DNA of 64,000 bases from Mantis religiosa (taxonomy: Eukaryota; Arthropoda; Insecta; Mantodea; Mantidae), in NCBI GenBank assembly GCA_030765055.1, contig CM060958.1:109678627-109742626 (forward strand), read 5' to 3'. The notes under the pieces are model-generated. The model was not told where the DNA came from and ran no database searches. It was given only the letters and a program-made list of their open reading frames with translations. How positions within the stretch are numbered: position 1 is the first letter of the stretch; every line of letters starts with the position of its first letter. Positions 22,520 to 34,028 of this stretch are shown here, in pieces. Position numbers and translations under genes: made by a program.

Positions 22520-24650
22520 CTTTATAGCAAATATTGAAAAGTCCTCCATACAGCATGAGGCACAACTCAACATGTGCTTCCATGTTACTGGCCACTCGTT
22601 GGAGGACTTGAATCTCCTATGTTGTGCTTCAGATCGTCCAGTGTCTGGGGACGTGTGGCGTAAACGTTATCTTTTAAGTAACCCCATAGAAAGTAGTCCG
22701 GCGCTGTCAAATCCGGAGATCTCGGTGGCCACAGGTTCCTCGAAATTAGCCGGTCGTCAAAGAAACTTGCAATTACTTCCATGGATTCACTTAATGTATG
22801 GCATGTAGCGCCATCTTGCTGAAAATATCCTTTTCTTAGCTCTACATCATCCAGTTGCACACCAAACTCCATGAAAATCTGTCGGTAGAGTGTCTAGTGA
22901 ACGCGTGTGCAGTTTGTCCCTCAAAGGAAACTACCCTCCCGCCTACTAATGACCGTCATAAATCTATCTCCAAACTTCAGAAATGGAACACTGTCGTTGA
23001 GGACCAATAGCAACCCCGATTTTCTCGAAATGACAGTCGCATGTCTACTCCACGTGGAATCTCAGTTGCCAAAGTTCCAACTTCCAGTTAATGTTTCATT
23101 ACGTGCAGAAATTCGTTGTGTGTCACGATGTGGAGACCGTGGGAGGGAAATGCAGTGGTAGAAATAGTAGATTACTTTCAGTCAAGTGTAAATAATCAAA
23201 GTGATGACAACAGTGTGAATAATGGACCGAGTTTTATTACTGGAAAAGCCTCAGAAAACAAAGTTATAACAGGAACTGTTTCTAAGCAAATTCAAGCGCT
23301 TGTTTTGAACACATATAAAGATGTGCTGAAAAATAATCTTGGTAAGGAGTCAAGCAATGAACCTGATGATAAATTCTGGGTATTCACAGAAATACAGTAA
23401 GAAATATTGTGACAAAAGGAATACGAAAGAGCCGATCAAGTGTAAAAACAAAAGGAAACGTTTCTCTAATGTAGATAATTTCACATGCGATTTAATTCGT
23501 GGAGAAATTTATAGATTCAATGCAAAAGGAGGAGTGCCCACTTTAGACGAATTGGTTGCACATTTGCAAGAAATTTGTGATCTTCCTTATGGGCACTGCA
23601 CTTTGTTCGGTCTCCTAAAGGAGCTGGGTTTCAAATACCGCACTTTGAATAAGATAAGGGTTATTATGGAAACCAGTAGCATTGTAGCTTGGAGATATAT
23701 TTGTCAAAACTAAGGAAGTTTCGCAGTAATGGACATAAGATAATTTATTTAGACGAAACCTCGTACGATACCCATGACGTATGGAGAAAAGTGACAACCT
23801 TGCAGAGCGGTTTGGGAGGAGGAAGGCCGGGGTTGTAAAACGATTATAAGAGTTCGTCAAAGGAATCGGCCGACATGCACATGAGTTAACTAAACAGACT
23901 CTACTCTGCTGTGTTCACAGTCTGGGTAAAAAAAAAAAAAAAGCCCCAGTATTCTCTGGGCGGATATTGCGCACCTACTCCGATTTTAACCAGGTCATAG
24001 GTTCTTCATGGGTGACGTGGATTTTCTATGGCGTGAGTTCTGTGAGTTCATATAACCGGATAAATGGGACCTTGCTTCATCTGTGAACCATGTGATGGAC
24101 AATATTGCATGGTTCCTGTAGCTGATGAACAACAGTAACCCAATATGGCTTTAGGTCTGCACTTTTCGCGGCTCTCTGACACATTGGGTAAATGTAACCT
24201 GTCTCCTGCGACAAAAGTCTTAATGATTTTCTGGGTGACTGTTCCAGTCGTGCTCTTACAAGAACCATGAGAAGCCTAGATCAACGATGCTTACCTTTTT
24301 TTAACACACTAGAGATTCAGTTGTTTCCAATTTGTTTACCAGTTCCAGTATTGTGTTTCTTTTGAGAGGATTGTGAACACCAAATTCTCTCTGGTATGCC
24401 CTTTGAGTGGCTGTAATTGAACTCGTAATCCAGTATTGCCTCACAAGGAAGAGTCGTTGATTTAAAGTGTACTGCATTTTCACGTTTAATAGAACAAAAT
24501 GTCGAAAACAGCTGCCAACAATAGCAATTAGGAATAAAACAAACATCTGCACATCTAGTGACAAATAATCGAAATTCCAGAACGTTCTGCTTAATTTGGT
24601 GCTAAAATTGTGTCAGTTCTATATAAATCACTCTGTATTTCTAAATTTTA
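22520..24650 (-). mobile_element. DUF4817-type transposase D1b, split by a 1-kb insertion
   Basis: Read on the minus strand from the right. A terminal repeat related to D1a (AGTGATTTATATAGAACTGA) is followed by the N-terminal helix-turn-helix known as DUF4817: QYTLNQRLFLVRQYW, YQREFGVHNP, NTILELVNKLETTESL. Next come RLEQSPRKSLRLLSQETG and the first catalytic Asp in WFTDEARSHLSGYMNSQN. CAISAQRILGP (about 23940-23975) ends at the insertion. The protein resumes at about 22890 with YRQIFMEFGVQLDDVEL, GYFQQDGATCHT (second Asp) and SPDLTAPDYFLWGYLKDNVY (third Asp, 38 residues on by count). The C-terminus EIQVLQRVASNMEAHVELCL runs to about 22525. The three acidic residues survive, but stops, shifts and the insertion kill it. 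The 3' terminal repeat was not found. Confidence 0.8.
22893..23941 (+). mobile_element. Nested insertion carrying a second type of DDE transposase, poly(A) at its 3' edge
   Basis: This block interrupts D1b. It encodes part of a different IS630-like transposase: VDNFTCDLIRGEIYRF, GVPTLDELVAHLQEI, LPYGHCTLFGLLKELGFKYR and SSIVAWRYICQN in the 23339 frame. After a shift come LRKFRSNGHKIIYLDETSYD and THDVWRKVTT (first catalytic Asp in YLDET, about 23745). An upstream frame from 23116 ends at a TAA at 23398. The catalytic C-terminal part is absent. The plus-strand 3' edge is a 15-16 base A-run (23926-23941) joined to D1b sequence, so arrival by retroposition is possible. No terminal inverted repeats are visible. 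Confidence 0.65.
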
Positions 24651-27600
24651 CAACTGCCTATAAAACAATCTTGGTTTTCCTTGGTAGCTTTAATTTCTAG
24701 GGTAAATTAGTGCAGTTTAATCACACAGTAACTCGGTCTTGATTATCATTCCTGACAACAAATGACTGTGATGCATCAGGCTTTGAAATAATTATTGGCG
24801 AAAGAAAACCTTGTTACCGTCACACTTTTCTATCTGTTGCCTCTTTATTTTGGTCTCTGAGACACACTGGATTAGTTAAAGTTGACGAATTCAAGATGGT
24901 CACTGCTTTTCTGTACAAGACATTTGACATAAATTCTTACTGATGAGGCATTGAATGTCATTCACCTCTCTTGATAAGGGTGAATTTACTTGTTAAGCCA
25001 ACTTTTGCGTATTTAAACAATATGGACAATTCTATGCACCTAAAGATGTCTTTTCATCTGACGTTTTTGGGTAACTATAAAGAGCACAAATAGGTAACTG
25101 CTCAGTCTTCATTATAATACAATAACATTTTAACCTGTTCTACATTTTTAGCCAAGACTTTCTTCATATAACGATGGCATTATAAGTATTTTTAAAATCC
25201 AGAGCATTGTAATATGGCATTTGCAGATTAGTAGCTATCCACTGTTTAATTCCAGAAAAAAAGTTACTTGAATTTTGAGAACAATTGTTACAAAATTGAA
25301 GTATAATGTCGTCAACATATTTGAGCAGACATAATGGCAAAGAAACAGGTGAGACTGGATGGACAAGGTATGGTCCTGATAAATCACTGAAATTTAAAAA
25401 ATTCGCCGAAACAAAACCTTCAGAGAATTTTAAGTACCTATTCCTGTAACCTTATATGTATTTGTAAAAAAGGACTGTAGATACGGAAACGCTTTGAACC
25501 AGTTTTAGGAAATTGAACCATTTGACATCTCTACAACTTTCCCAGAGAGTTTTTCTAGAGCTGAAAAATCCATAAAAATGTAGGAAACTTTTTTTTTTCT
25601 TTCAAATTTCTTAATATCTCTACAAATCTACAAATTAAGATTCCTAAAGTTTTGCAGTTGTAGTTGCAGAAGTATCTTCTTGCTCAAGAGAGGATTCGGA
25701 TGTGCATCTTCAAGAGACTAAGAAAGATAACGCCTAGAGTGTGATTACACCCCTGTACCAAGTTATCCATCTACACCCCTTGCTGGCTCTCTAGCCCACC
25801 CCATCCCGTTCCTCTCTAATTTCTTTCTTCAGCAGCCCAGAGGGAGCCACGTCAGTCAGGCGGTCGCCTCCACCCCTCGAGTATTCTCTCCCCCTACACG
25901 GCACCCTTGTCTTGTTTTCCAGTTCCACCCTTTCTGGCTGTCTGAAACTCCCCACCCAGCTTGCGTTCCCTCAAAGGCACCTACAGTAACCTCCCCACAC
26001 CCACTCGGTGTTGGTTGTGTAGGATCGATGGTTACGTTAGGCCCCCCCAACCCGCCCCACTGCGTGCGTTATACTCGGCTCCAACTCTACTCCACTTCTA
26101 ACTCTAATTTCCTCCTGCTCCCTGTTCCTCCCACACGCCGACGTCGTATTTATACGGGTTTAGTTTCCCCCCTTCACACTCACTCCAATTTCTAAAGAAA
26201 AAATTCTCCGCGCAATTTTTGAACCCCAGAATCCCAAACTCTAGATGCAGGGATACACGCTTCTCCTTGATTGAGCAGCTGTTTCAAACACGCACTGTTG
26301 CCCAAGCAAGATATCCAGCAGTTTTTTTTTTTTTTCCTAGCAGGAAAACCTTGTAACGTTTCAAAAACATAAACATAAATACAGACCAAATAAAAAGCAA
26401 ATGGATATAGAGTTCCGGAGACAGTATTAAAGCATCAAAAGTATTAGAAATACCATCTTTATACCATCGATATCCCAATATCCGAGGTATTTCTTCGATG
26501 GCTTTAAATTCTTCTAGTGGTCATAATGACATCAACCTTTCTAACTACCATGTACTGTCAAGAGATTTAGGACAACTTGTTGTAAATATTCAGAAACCCA
26601 CAAATGTTAGAGGATTTTGCTTCTTCAGCAAACAATTCTGTAGAACTGCGTGATCTTTCCATGTGAATATCTTAAATAGATGCCCACTAAGTACACACAA
26701 TGCAATGATTCTGTTCAAGCTAGGGTTTCAACCGTTCCTATTCCTTGAATGGTATTTCAGAGCACTGTTCTGAACCTGACAAGTATCTTAATCATGAAGT
26801 TGGTTTCCTTGAGGTATACGATACCGTATAAGATCCAAATTGACGGTGCTGATGAGCTTCTAGATAGGTACTGCAGTATAGCAGTCGCTTTCACTTCTGA
26901 CCACACATCCTCACAAGTAAGCAATAATAAGGGTCTTCCACCCATAAACATATGGGGTGGTCCTTCTCAATAAGTTGACCAAGTTAAAGCGCTGTTGCAG
27001 TATTATTTGTGTCCTCTGAACTGCGGTATCTTCTATTAGGTTACACTGTGCAAACTTGCTTCTTATGTGTGTTAATTAAGTTTATATTTATTAAAGTTAC
27101 TTAGTGTAGTTTTATGAATTTATTAGTGTTTAATAGCTATTAGCGTTTAGCATTTGCATAATTTAATTAAGATGTGGAGACGGTGGGAATCGAACCTAAC
27201 ATGGATATGCTAACATGGATTTCCAGTCATACTTGTAATATATACCTAACAGTATTTCTAACCTTTCTCGAGTTCCAAAACGTTTATGACATAATTATTA
27301 TGCGGAATGTACGCGATTATTTATTTAAATTGTGTATAAAAATTACACTGCTTAACTTTATTCAAACTTGTATATTTAGCTGACATCCTTGTAAAAAAAC
27401 TTCCAGTATTTGAAAGAGTAATAGAGTTTCCTTATTAGTTTTTCTTTAATTCCTTAACTCGCTCATTTACTTTTGAAGTATCTACTGCTTTGTTAAACCA
27501 ACTGAAATTCAGCATCTGTAGCTGCCATAGAATATAGGAATATGTTTTAGAATAAATCGGCTCACGATTGCAGTAAACAAAGCTCTAACGTGCAATCTTT

Positions 27601-28330
27601 GTTTATAAATTATTATTATTATTAACTATCAGAATATCAAAAGTGCTTCTTTAATTTACAAGTAAATATCCCTCGAAAATTCATGCACAGTGATGCAATT
27701 TAACATTTTTAAAGCTGTAAGGATGTTTTACTAAGCTTTCCTTGGATATTATGCTAATAATACGCATTTAGTTCTTGTAGGTAATATAAGTACTATACCA
27801 TAACAGCATAGATAATATATCTTTTCAGTTATGTTATAAGGCGTTGTAACATTATGTATTATTTTAGGATACATTAATCATTTTAAATCTATTTGAAATG
27901 ATTAATTACTATTTCTTACAGTGAATTCAGCTTTATTATTATTTTTTTTGTTCTAAATGTTATTTTAAACAACGGCAACCCAGGGTATTCTCAGCTGTAA
28001 ACGCGTGCCTAACATTTTTCACCTCTACCCCCCTGGTAAACATCCTAAGATGTTTATGCCATTGTTGTTAGGGGTGAGAACAGTTTTTTCGTACAAAGCG
28101 ACCGCCTGGGGATGCTTTAAGCGTGGTCGCTATAACACCATGGTGTTCGATGGTATATCGGAAGTTTGAACTCGTACTTCAAAAGTACTTGGTGAAAGTC
28201 TGCAGTACAAATAAAGGAAATATATTTGTGAATACTTATATCTCACTGTGTTTCGCTGGCTGTTGTGCTGATGGTCAGCGGATCGATTCTCGATTCTGGT
28301 GTACCGATTTTGAGTCAACCATGTCTATTG
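24651..28330. other. Mostly unassigned; C-rich stretch at 25740-26060
   Basis: Apart from the weak Penelope-like trace at 25250-25450, no motif, repeat or convincing frame was seen in 3.7 kb. The C-rich stretch near 25.8-26.1 kb stands out in base composition. A short ATT run lies at 27606-27621. Confidence 0.4.
25250..25450 (-). mobile_element. Possible Penelope-like RT remnant
   Basis: One minus-strand frame reads PVSPVSLPLCLLKYVDDII followed by IATNLQMPYYNALDF. This resembles the catalytic YVDD region of Penelope-like RTs and the LQF..E...NFLDL block after it. Flanking frames are broken and the match is short. Confidence 0.35.
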
Positions 28331-29494
28331 TGTGTTTCAAATGGGATAATATTTGTCCTTGAACGCTACTAGGTGAGCAAGCAATCGGAGACCTGCAGTG
28401 TTGCCGTATGGCATTCCGAGCACCAAACTAATCAATCTCTAATAAATACTATTCGCGCTAATACAAACATTCGATTTTGCAAAAACCGATCCATGTGGAA
28501 CCACCATATTTTTAGCTCAAATAGTTTTCCCAATACAAGTAAATAAATCATTATTACATTAAAGCAATGCATCGCGACGTAAGCATTGCAATGGATATCA
28601 TTATTGGTTGGCATGTATACGTGTACGTATATTTGAAATTACTCGGAACTGAAACGTAAACGTTTGACATGACGTGTTAAAAGAATTACTTTGAATAAGC
28701 CAAGGTGTTTGTTAAATTCGAGCGAGAACAAACAATTTCCTGCTTTGCAGTACGTGACTTGTTCACGCTTTATGTTTGTGTATCGTACGTAATCTGTATT
28801 TACTCTAGAGAGTTCAAAGCAGTATTATTCAGTTGTTTTTCCGTTTAAAACCAGGGAATGTGTATCAGCTGGATTAGCTTGCAATTGAAATGAGACACGA
28901 GGTATTATAAACCACCTTCCCCCTCAGCACTGCCAGAACAATCCAATTTAGTTAATGTGGGCTCAAATTATGTTGCAAACTGAAATAATACTTTTAAACT
29001 GACTGACACTGAACGACTTATTAACCAAGAAACTGACAAGGCTGCACAAGACTGGGAAAACTGCATGAGACAGCAGATAGACTACAAGAACACTGCTTTT
29101 TAGAAAGAAATAGCACGCGGCGAGATTTTGGAGCCTATCATCATAAACTTGCAACACTCAGACGATGAAGACAGTGATAATGACCAACTGTCTCTTAACG
29201 GAAGTGACATTCATAGCTATATGGAGGCACCGCTGGTAGTTTCGTTGGATTAGAAAAATAGAAAATTCATAAACTATAATTACTTTTAAACTATATATTT
29301 AAAACATGTGCGTAATATACGAATATCCATGCGGCAATTTGACTTGAACAAGCATTATTACTAGCGCCAAGAAAACGCAAGTGTGCGAGAGAGATAGGGA
29401 AATGTAAAAAGAGTGAGGGTAACGAGGTGGCAACGCTGAAGGCTCTATCGCATCTTATTCGCTACAAGCCAGAAATCTTTCCATTTGAAACACA
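28331..29494 (+). mobile_element. TIR element family T, copy 1
   Basis: About 1.16 kb with inverted ends TGTGTTTCAAATGG and, at the right, CCATTTGAAACACA. The interior is colinear with 34029-35730 (inverted) and 52360-54301. Landmarks are CGCTACTAGGTGAGCAA, AATACTATTCGCGC, TTGGTTGGCATGTAT, CAAGCCAAGG-type sequence, GGCTCAAATTATGTTGCAAA and GGGTAACGAGGTGGCAACG. A short frame shared by all copies is broken here by stops, and the conserved GTAAGT after it reads GGAAGT. Superfamily not established. Confidence 0.75.
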
Positions 29495-30178
29495 TATTAA
29501 CCTCATCTGAAGTATCTTCAGGGCCCAAGATGGCTCAGAGTTGATGGTAAAAGCTGTAGCTCCTCTCATTCCATCACCATCATCACCCTAGCATCTGACA
29601 CCAAAATAGAAATGGATCCAGTCATCGCTTGATCGAATGAGGTTACTCCGAAGGTTTTGGACCATGTGGAAAACATTTAAAAATAAAATTCAACACAAGA
29701 AAACATTTTAAAGTACGAACCATCTCTTATTGTTCAGGATCTAAGGTCGTATTAATCTTCCTCAGTGTTAAGTTCGTCAAGATTTGGTTAGGTAGCTGTC
29801 GATGGAATCTCACTACCTCACGCGTTAAACTCAAACGTTTTCCACACGTTACAAACACATCAGTTATGAAGTTACTTTTAAAAGAGGAATTCTATAGAAC
29901 CGGCACAGGTATTTGCATGCATTAATTTCACGAATGACCGTTTTCATCATAGTGAATTATTTAAAACCGCAAACCACAACATGCGACACGTGAACTGGTT
30001 ATTTGTCATCCGAATGCCGAAACAAAAGCATAAATTCCAACACTTCAGCGGCAATTCAATTAAATTCCATCGAATTAGGAGTCTTTCTCCGGAAAAGTTC
30101 TATTAAAATCTCCTATAATTTTTCTCAACATCTCTTCACTGTTATGTGAATTAAATATATTACGTATAGGCGTTAATA
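29495..30178. other. No feature recognised
   Basis: No motif, repeat or convincing frame between T copy 1 and mariner M4. Confidence 0.4.
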
Positions 30179-31438
30179 TGAGGGTGGTCTGAAAAGTTTC
30201 CGACCTCAGCATGAAGATGGCAGCACTCGTAAGTAAAAGCTAGTGAATCTCCTTGTTCATCTGTTGACAGTTACTCATCAAAGTTTCAGCCATTTTAGAC
30301 TATCAGTTGTTATGTAACAGTCGTTTGAGTGAGTTGATGTGAGTGTTTTTATGAAAATGGACAAAATCGAGCATCGAGCTGTCATTAAATATTTGTTTTT
30401 GAAACGCAATAGGCCTACGCAAATAAAAGATGAGTTGGATTCTGTATACGGGGACTCTGCAACATCATTTACCACAGTGAAATTTTGGGCAGCCTAATTT
30501 AAACGTGGCCGTAAGAACTTGGGAGATGATGAACGTTCAGGACGTCCAAAAACTGCAACTACCGACGAAAACATCGCAAAAGTTCACCAAATGGTGCTAG
30601 ACGACCGCCGAATTGAAGTAAGAGAGATAGCAGAGGCTGTGAACATGTCAAAAGAACGTGTTTCTCACATATTAAATCAACATTTAAGACATGCTCACGT
30701 TGGACCAAAAACATGTTCGGATGAACATATCCAACGCTCTGTTGGCGCAGTTTAGGTGCAATAAATCCGAGTTTTGGCGCCATTAATTACTGTAGATGAA
30801 ACTTGGATACGCCATTATACGCCCGAAACAAAAATACAGTTCAAACAGTGGACTATAAAGGGGGAACCGGGTCCAAAGGAACCAAAAACTGTTTTTTTTT
30901 TTTTCGGCTGGGAAAGTGATGGTGACTTGTTTTGGTATAGTCATGGAATTATTTTAACCGGTTACCTTTAACAAGGAAAAAACATTACAGGAGCATACTA
31001 CGCACCATTACTTGACAAGCTGAAGGCAGAACTTACGAAAAAACGCCTGCATTTGCAGAAAAGGAAACTCCTGTTTCACCAAGACAATATCTCATCGGTT
31101 ACAATGGCGAAAATCCACGAATTACGGTTTGAACTGCTTGACCATCCGCCTTACTCACCAGATCTAGCCACAAACGACTTCTTTCTGCTCTCTCATTTGA
31201 AAATTGCACTCGGAGGACAGAGATTTTCGTAAAATGAAAAGGTAATCACCTTCGTGAACAAATATTTTGCAGAGAAAGACGCCGAGTACTATTTGGACGG
31301 GTTATAGAGATGGGAGCATCGCTGGGAGAAGTGTGTAGCTACAAGGAGACCATGTTGAAAAATAAAAAAATAAAATAAAATATCTGAAAAGAAAGTCTTG
31401 TATCATTATTAGGTCGGAAACTTTTCAGACAACCTATG
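30179..31438 (+). mobile_element. Full-length mariner M4 with TIRs and TA target sites; transposase with stops
   Basis: A 1260-bp element between TA dinucleotides (30177-30178 and 31439-31440). Both ends carry GTCTGAAAAGTTTCCGACCT. The protein resembles M3 throughout: MDKIEHRAVIKYLFLK, FTTVKFWAA then a stop, GDDERSGRPKTATTDENIAK, NMSKERVSHILNQHL. The first Asp is in TVDETWIRHYTPETK, the second in LLFHQDNISS, the third in LATNDFFLLSHLK, so all three acidic residues remain. Stops occur after FWAA, GYL, QRFS and DGL. A frameshift and a T-run (30891-30903) lie between the DNA-binding and catalytic parts, and the APSHTSA segment is shortened. Defective. Confidence 0.93.
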
Positions 31439-31837
31439 TATATCCGGAATGTTGATAAACTGTTATTAACAAATATTTGGAAAGTACTTTGGTTTAAACT
31501 ACCTCCCGAGATGATGAAAAGTCATGCATTTATTATGATAGCATGCTTATATCGTTTTTATACAGCATTCTTGCATTACATGGGGCTTGTTTGTCATAAT
31601 TTGAAGGTCAATTAATCAATCATTGATGAAGGGGAAGGAAACGCAGTACGGTAAAATTGGTAATTTGCTTTCCTGATGGTTTTCTCCCTGTTGCCTTCGC
31701 CCGCCCCTTCAATTTCAATGTTCTGTCACGTCAGCTATACCAATACCATACAAATACACACACCGGGATTAGATCCCATAAACTGCTGTGACTCAGGGAA
31801 CACACCTAAGGAGATCACGACCGTCTAGACAAAAATA
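31439..31837. other. No feature recognised
   Basis: No motif or repeat identified. Confidence 0.4.
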
Positions 31838-32265
31838 CAACAGTTACTGGGAGCGGAGAGCTAAGGAGACTTTGGCTATTTCCTCAGAGAGGGGTACCTT
31901 AATCGTGATGCTGGATTTCAGTTCAGCTCATCTTGGAAACCGGCCTTAAAATGGAAATCCGTTGGCTTAAGAAGCACAGATCTATACACCTTGATCATCA
32001 AGTTAAGTAGATGAATGTCCGGTAACTCTAAGCTCTATGGACCCTGGGATCATTTGAGCATCATTTCGTCCACTCCATTCATCGTCCGATATGACTTAAC
32101 GTTGGAGGACGTAAAATTAAAAAAAAATCAAGTAGTTACGTTTCTTTAATCCAATTAACTATCTATACTCACGCCATCTCGTGACCTGGCATTTAATTTA
32201 CTGAAAACAGTCTTGTTCAGTGGTGCAAATATTGACAGTGTTTTGTCTTTGTATTTGTGATATAT
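31838..32265 (+). repeat. Unclassified repeat X, copy 2 (contains a SINE)
   Basis: Colinear with the reverse complement of 155-466 on both sides of the SINE at 32011-32126. Left-side matches include GCTGGATTTCAGTTCAGCTC; right-side matches include ACTCACGCCATCTCGTGAC and GCATTTAATTTACTGAA. Confidence 0.75.
32011..32126 (+). mobile_element. SINE family A, copy 11, 5'-truncated, inserted in repeat X
   Basis: Begins at ATGAATGTCCGGTAACTC, inside the SINE body, and ends in GTAAAATTAAAAAAAA. Flanks are ATCAAGTTAAGTAG (31997-32010) and ATCAAGTAG (32127-32135). Repeat X copy 1 holds the single uninterrupted site. Confidence 0.9.
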
Positions 32266-33592
32266 CCAATGATGCATTTGTGGTTATAACATTTATTAAA
32301 ATATCCTGATGATGGGAGAGATGTACGCTCCCAAACGAAGATTTCTAATCGTCTTTTCACCTGGATTGTTTCCCGAGAAGTTCTGCAAACTTTTTCGTCG
32401 CCAGGAAAGCTTCACGTCTTATTTTAGTGGTGAAACAGTTTGTCTATAGCATTTGTTTATATGTGCTGTAGCACTAACAAGCTATTTTAAGACATTTCAT
32501 AGAATATTAAATTAAACAAGAAAAAGTTGAACTATTTTGTCGAATAAACATTTATTTTAATGGCTTCGTGCAAAAAATAAAACAAATGACTAATGTTGTT
32601 ATAAACATATTTTTATTTTCTATCTACTTTCAATAAAGAAAAAAATATTGTTCTGATAGTTCCTTGTTAGCCTGTATGAGCGTTCCTTGTTACCGTTTAC
32701 TGCGGTAAACTGAACGCCCTGTATATACAATATTGCGATACGGGTGTAGTATATTTGTAGAAGTTTGAAAACGCGAGACAAAGTTGGAAAAAACAGGTGA
32801 AACATTATACCTCGATTTTAAAATACGATATATCGCAGTAATTGAAATCGACTTGGAAGATTCTCAGCATATATGTATCAGATAAAACAAATTAGCTGTC
32901 GTTCGAGCGTCGGCAGGTAGTTCGAGTCCCGCCGGTATCAAATTTCCAGCAAGATTGCTCACTAGCACATTTTGGCAGGAGAGGAAGTGGTGTTAGACCT
33001 TCAGCTACACAGGAAATGGTATCAACGTGCACATCCGCATGCCACGAGCATACCGCGAGACTTAAATCCCTGCAGCCATCCTGTTTGTCGGCAAAATATC
33101 TAATTACTCGGTTTAAATAAAGCAATGATTGGGCATTCATCAGCTTCATGTGGGTCGTCCCGTGTGAATGATGATTAGTGCCTTTGATGAATGAGGGTCA
33201 TAACCAATGACATTCGAGCTCAGCATAAAAATACAAGCCAAACCGCGGTCCCCGGGTGCATTCTTTGCTTTATCAGAGTTTCATTGCTTCATTTAAACGA
33301 CTGTATGGATTCAAATGTGTCATAAACACTGCCGCACTTCATGAATAGCAGATGCTCGTTTTGAAAACTTCCATTTGATTGGACAAACTGTCACTATTCC
33401 CCTGTGCTGCATAGCTGGCGGGATTCGTTCGATTCCTGCGCTTCGTCTTTTAAATTATTATTTGTTTTCATAATTCCTCCGCACTGTCAACAGCCCGCGT
33501 GTCACTAGCTCGGTTATGCGAGCTAAACCTTTAATATGAGTTCATTCGTATTAACCATTAGTATATGCAAGCGAGACAAAAAAATTGTACCA

Positions 33593-33598
<6 letters not shown>
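32266..33598. other. Unassigned; weak tRNA-like remnant near 32890-32940 (+)
   Basis: TTAGCTGTCGTTCGAGCG followed by TAGTTCGAGTCCCGCC resembles A and B boxes of an old SINE. Nothing else is supported. Confidence 0.3.

Positions 33599-33668
<70 letters not shown>
33599..33668. repeat. (CT)35 microsatellite
   Basis: Thirty-five CT units without an interruption. Confidence 0.98.
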
Positions 33669-33670
<2 letters not shown>

Positions 33671-33800
33671 TCCTTTCTGTTAAATATGGCATTCATGTAT
33701 TTTTAATTGATTTTAATAGTTATATATTTAATCCATAATGGCGTCAGAGATCTAAACTTCATGTGTAGTAAGTTATTGTCTATTTTTTTGTTTTTGTTTT

Positions 33801-33900
33801 TGAAATTTACGTCCTCCAACGTCAAGTCATATCAGAGAATGAATAAAATGAGAGAACTGATGCTCAAATGAGCCCGGCGTCCATAGAGCGTAGAGTTAAA
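33801..33900 (-). mobile_element. SINE family A, copy 12, 3' end only
   Basis: GAAATTTACGTCCTCCAACG, TGATGCTCAAATGAGCCC and CCATAGAGCGTAGAGTTA match the SINE tail half. The tRNA-like head is missing. Confidence 0.8.
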
Positions 33901-34028
33901 TTTGGACTGAAATGTCCCACTTGTTAGCTAAACAATTATTTACACTTCTTGTTCATTCATTCCAACAATGAAAGGTTAAACAACCATTTATTTTTCTAAA
34001 ACAAAACAGATGCCGATTCCAATTATTG

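Noticed and set aside
24651..26060. C-rich stretch as a promoter or CpG island
   Set aside because: It is rich in C but has few CG dinucleotides, and no exon or core promoter motif could be tied to it.
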